Assembly: GCA_016839905.1 (NCBI GenBank)
Contig: JAEOTJ010000440.1
Span: forward strand, 1 to 54,980
Source: Promethearchaeota archaeon
GTDB lineage: Archaea; Asgardarchaeota; Lokiarchaeia; Sigynarchaeales; SOKP01
Length of the DNA stretch: 54,980 nucleotides
Direction of reading: 5' to 3'
Part shown: positions 53,132-54,980 of the stretch, one piece after another
Layout of the letters: every line of letters begins with the position of its first letter
How positions within the stretch are numbered: the first letter of the stretch is position 1
The notes under the pieces: model-generated
Told to the model about the DNA's origin: nothing
The model's database searches: none
The model's input: only the letters and a program-made list of their open reading frames with translations
Made by a program: the position numbers and the translations under genes

Positions 53132-53383
53132 TTAATAACCACTTTCTTCTCCCGAACCAAAATACTCTTCGAATGCCTTCCTATCTTGAGCTGAAATTTT
53201 TTCTCTTTTTAAACCATCTTTAATAATTATTGGAGTTATTTCCGTATCATCATGTTTTATTGTTTTAATGATTTTATATTCCTCTTGGCTGGAACCAAGC
53301 TCGAATTCCTCTTCACAAGCCTTACAAAAAAGTTTTCCCTTCCTAGGGATTAATATATTGTCGCAATTAGGACAGAACTTCAT
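53132..53383 (-). CDS. RPB9/TFS N-terminal-type zinc ribbon protein, truncated form
   Basis: An 83-residue protein starting MKFCPNCDNILIPRKGKLFC, the N-terminal zinc ribbon of archaeal transcription factor S and RNA polymerase subunit RPB9/M, with four cysteines (CPNC and CKAC). The second, TFIIS-type ribbon with the catalytic DE pair that full-length TFS (about 105-110 residues) needs for cleavage stimulation is missing; an acidic tail replaces it. It may be an inactive TFS paralogue or an RPB9-like subunit. I chose ATG 53383 because AGGTG lies before it; an upstream GTG (53398) is the alternative. Confidence 0.7.
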   Translation of the reverse strand: MKFCPNCDNILIPRKGKLFCKACEEEFELGSSQEEYKIIKTIKHDDTEITPIIIKDGLKREKISAQDRKAFEEYFGSGEESGY

Positions 53384-53398
53384 ATTTTCGAAGATCAC

Positions 53399-53696
53399 CT
53401 TTAAGAGGGCTATTTATATTTTTCGGTTTTATTTGTTGTTTTTATTATCAACCTTTATTATTAAATAAAAATCTCTATTTAAATTTATTCAATTTTTCTA
53501 GTTTGTTCATGTTAGTACAGATATAAAAATTTTTGTATAATTTTTTTCCATATCTCTTTTTTTTATTTTTAAAACATTATATAATTGAATATAGGAAATG
53601 TTATATCTAAAAAAATCGATATAATTTATTAGTAGTTAAATAATGTTATTAAAACTAGTAAAACTTACCTAATCTTATTTAAAATTATCAAGAAAT
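53399..53696. other. Intergenic region beside the TnpB remnant
   Basis: About 300 AT-rich bases between the zinc-ribbon gene and the TnpB remnant. No coding frame or RNA gene recognised. It could contain the far end of the decayed insertion sequence. Confidence 0.35.
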
Positions 53697-54110
53697 CTTG
53701 ACAACTTGTGGGTTTAACACCAAACCCTGTATCCCATCCTCTGCTAGAGAATTTGGGAATGCTTTCTTCATGATGTTATATCCTGCATTCACATCGGCAT
53801 TAATAATCGTTCCCTTGTGAGATTTGAATAATCATCTTTTAACTCTCTTACCTGCATACTTGGAATGTTTCTTGATTTCTTCTCCATCTAAAAACGAACA
53901 TTTACTCGTATAGCTCTCTTCTATTAATACTACATCAATCCCAATCAACATTCCTTTATATGCAATCTGATGAAATAGTTTAATAAAAGGAATTTGAACA
54001 AATTTTTGATTATTTACCCTACCGATATTGCATTTCTGCTTCCAACCTTCGTTATATCCTATCACAATAGTTCCAATATCATTTTCCTTGCAATAACCCG
54101 TAATTTTTCA
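53697..54110 (-). pseudogene. TnpB (IS200/IS605-type) C-terminal remnant with in-frame stop
   Basis: The C-terminal third of a TnpB/OrfB transposon nuclease. In one frame it reads YCKENDIGTIVIGYNEGWKQ, the GMLIGIDVVLIEESYTSKCS block with Glu of the RuvC-like domain, then GKRVKR, a TGA stop at 53832, and onward without a frame change: FKSHKGTIINADVNAGYNIM and AFPNSLAEDGIQGLVLNPQV to a second stop. The TGA sits where related TnpBs have Gly (GGA), so a single base change explains it. The zinc-finger region has lost cysteines (CSFLDGE). The N-terminal two thirds are missing; the remnant starts eight bases beyond the hepT stop. No TnpA is present. Confidence 0.8.
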
Positions 54111-54117
54111 ATTTCAA

Positions 54118-54462
54118 TTATTCTTCATTGAGAATTTGCTTGATTGTTTCTTTTAATTTAGGAATATGGTTTTCAACTACATCCCAATCTAAGTCATAAT
54201 CAACACCAAAATAGTGATGGATTAATTTATCTCTCATACCCGCAATTTTATTCCATTCGATCTGTCTATATTGTTCACATACTTGTTTAGGAATGACTTT
54301 TACAGCTTCGCCTATAATCTCCAAGCTTCTAACAAATGCTCTTTTTAAGGTTTCATCTTTAATAAACTGATCATGAGTTAATACTTTTAATTTGATTGAT
54401 AAATAATCAATCTCATTATTTATATGGTTGATTTTGTCCATATAATCTTTAGATTGATTCAA
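54118..54462 (-). CDS. hepT: HepT-type HEPN toxin
   Basis: A 114-residue HEPN ribonuclease toxin. The active motif R77-x4-H82-x-Y84 (MRDKLIHHYFGVD) is intact; in characterised systems the Tyr is AMPylated by the MntA antitoxin. The order SLEIIGEAVKVIP then the RxxxxHxY motif is standard for the DUF86/HepT family. The start is TTG at 54462, overlapping the mntA end by 14 bases (an ATG seven codons later is possible). Together they form a toxin-antitoxin pair that also serves in phage defence in some hosts. Confidence 0.9.
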   Translation of the reverse strand: MNQSKDYMDKINHINNEIDYLSIKLKVLTHDQFIKDETLKRAFVRSLEIIGEAVKVIPKQVCEQYRQIEWNKIAGMRDKLIHHYFGVDYDLDWDVVENHIPKLKETIKQILNEE

Positions 54463-54754
54463 AATAAGTCTCCTTTAAGATCCTATCCTTCATATAAGGA
54501 TTGAGAGCATCAATAGTAAGTAAATCTACTTTCCTCTGCAGAAGTTTTTCTAATACAAAAGCTAATTCAATAAAATTATCATAATTTTTTTTTCCCTCCT
54601 CAAACTCGACAATAAAATCGATATCACTCTCATTAATATTATCACCTCTCAAAAAGGAGCCAAATAATCCAATCTTTGAGACATTATGATTCTTTAATTT
54701 TTCTTTATTATGCTTGAGAAGCTTGAATATCTCTTTTTTATTTAAAGATTTCAT
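54449..54754 (-). CDS. mntA: MntA-type minimal nucleotidyltransferase antitoxin
   Basis: A 101-residue minimal nucleotidyltransferase. The active-site pattern GLFGSFLRGDNINESDID (about 29-46) gives GSF and the metal-binding Asp44 and Asp46, followed by FIVEF and a third acid in KVDLLT. Such enzymes attach AMP to the HepT toxin and silence it. It precedes hepT and overlaps it by 14 bases, so translation is coupled. The pair lies between two TnpB pieces. Confidence 0.9.
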   Translation of the reverse strand: MKSLNKKEIFKLLKHNKEKLKNHNVSKIGLFGSFLRGDNINESDIDFIVEFEEGKKNYDNFIELAFVLEKLLQRKVDLLTIDALNPYMKDRILKETYFESI

Positions 54755-54911
54755 TTTTTTCTAACTCAATAGGTATTAATCATATTTATTAAATATATTC
54801 ATCCTAATATTTCTTTTTACTACGATTTAAGAAAAAATATCTTCTTAATACTGAAGGTTATTTTTAATTTACCTTCTTAGTAAATAAATTTTATTCCTTT
54901 AACCTGTTTAT

Positions 54912-54980
54912 TCATGAAATGGCAATGGAATATGGATGAAACCCTACACCCTCTATCCCGTCAACCGAAATGGCATTCGG
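54912..54980 (-). CDS. C-terminal end of a second TnpB-like protein (runs off window)
   Basis: In one minus-strand frame the last bases encode PNAISVDGIEGVGFHPYSIA then IS and a TGA stop at 54912. This matches the conserved end of TnpB proteins (FPNA..DGIEGV..HP), compare AFPNSLAEDGIQGLVLNPQV of the nearby remnant. The sequences differ enough that this is a different element. The rest of the gene lies beyond 54980. Confidence 0.65.
   Translation of the reverse strand, partial: PNAISVDGIEGVGFHPYSIAIS

Noticed and set aside
53832..53834. TGA in the TnpB remnant as a recoded codon (selenocysteine)
   Set aside because: The position is a Gly in relatives, the gene has also lost its N-terminus and zinc cysteines, and no other gene here shows in-frame TGA.

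Overview
The window is very AT-rich DNA, densely packed with genes on both strands, from an archaeon of the Asgard group (Promethearchaeota), most likely a Lokiarchaeia-type lineage. This placement is inferred from gene content, since no marker tree could be run. Informational genes are archaeal (Alba, a histone-fold protein, eS1, uS15, an RPB9/TFS-type zinc ribbon, an ER/archaeal-type signal peptidase with a Ser/His dyad, CdhA, an MtrH-like methyltransferase). They sit among features typical of Asgards: several small GTPases, many longin/roadblock-like proteins, a V4R/Bet3-like protein, an alpha-SNAP/TPR-like protein, a VWA protein with two RING-like zinc clusters, and an RNase III.

Layout. 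0-10 kb: Alba, signal peptidase, a longin/roadblock protein, an M28 peptidase (probably membrane-anchored from an ATT start), a MaoC hydratase, a corrinoid adenosyltransferase, an IpdAB-like CoA-transferase-fold pair, a VTT membrane protein and a maltokinase-like kinase. 10-16.7 kb: two DNA-binding proteins face each other across an 800-bp gap holding palindromic operator-like sites; then a B12-type radical SAM protein and a three-gene minus-strand run (VWA-RING, MtrH-like, TPR). 16.9-31 kb is the eukaryote-like block: an HhH-Arf-roadblock fusion, CdhA with a small His-rich helical protein, a protein with SPEKK repeats, a V4R/Bet3-like protein next to a longin-GTPase fusion, a W-repeat zinc-ribbon protein, a histone, an MglA-like GTPase followed by its longin/roadblock partner, a frameshifted membrane protein, a second radical SAM protein and another two-domain longin protein. 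31-33 kb: ribosomal operon uS15-eS1 and an XTP pyrophosphatase.

33-49.4 kb is one 16-kb minus-strand operon: a MacB/LolD-type ATPase, a double FtsX permease, a 1322-residue anchored surface protein, a 1660-residue membrane-anchored subtilisin with a cytoplasmic zinc-ribbon tail, and a second double FtsX permease. Gaps are 3 to 44 nt. It looks like an ATP-driven trans-membrane device controlling a giant surface protease, and it is my best candidate for an undescribed system.

49.4-53.4 kb: small Asgard-type proteins, a DUF457-like membrane hydrolase, RNase III, an SCP2-like protein and a zinc-ribbon protein. 53.7-55 kb is a mobile, decayed end: a TnpB remnant with an in-frame stop, a HepT/MntA toxin-antitoxin pair, and the C-terminus of a second TnpB running off the window. 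I saw no tRNA, rRNA or CRISPR array.
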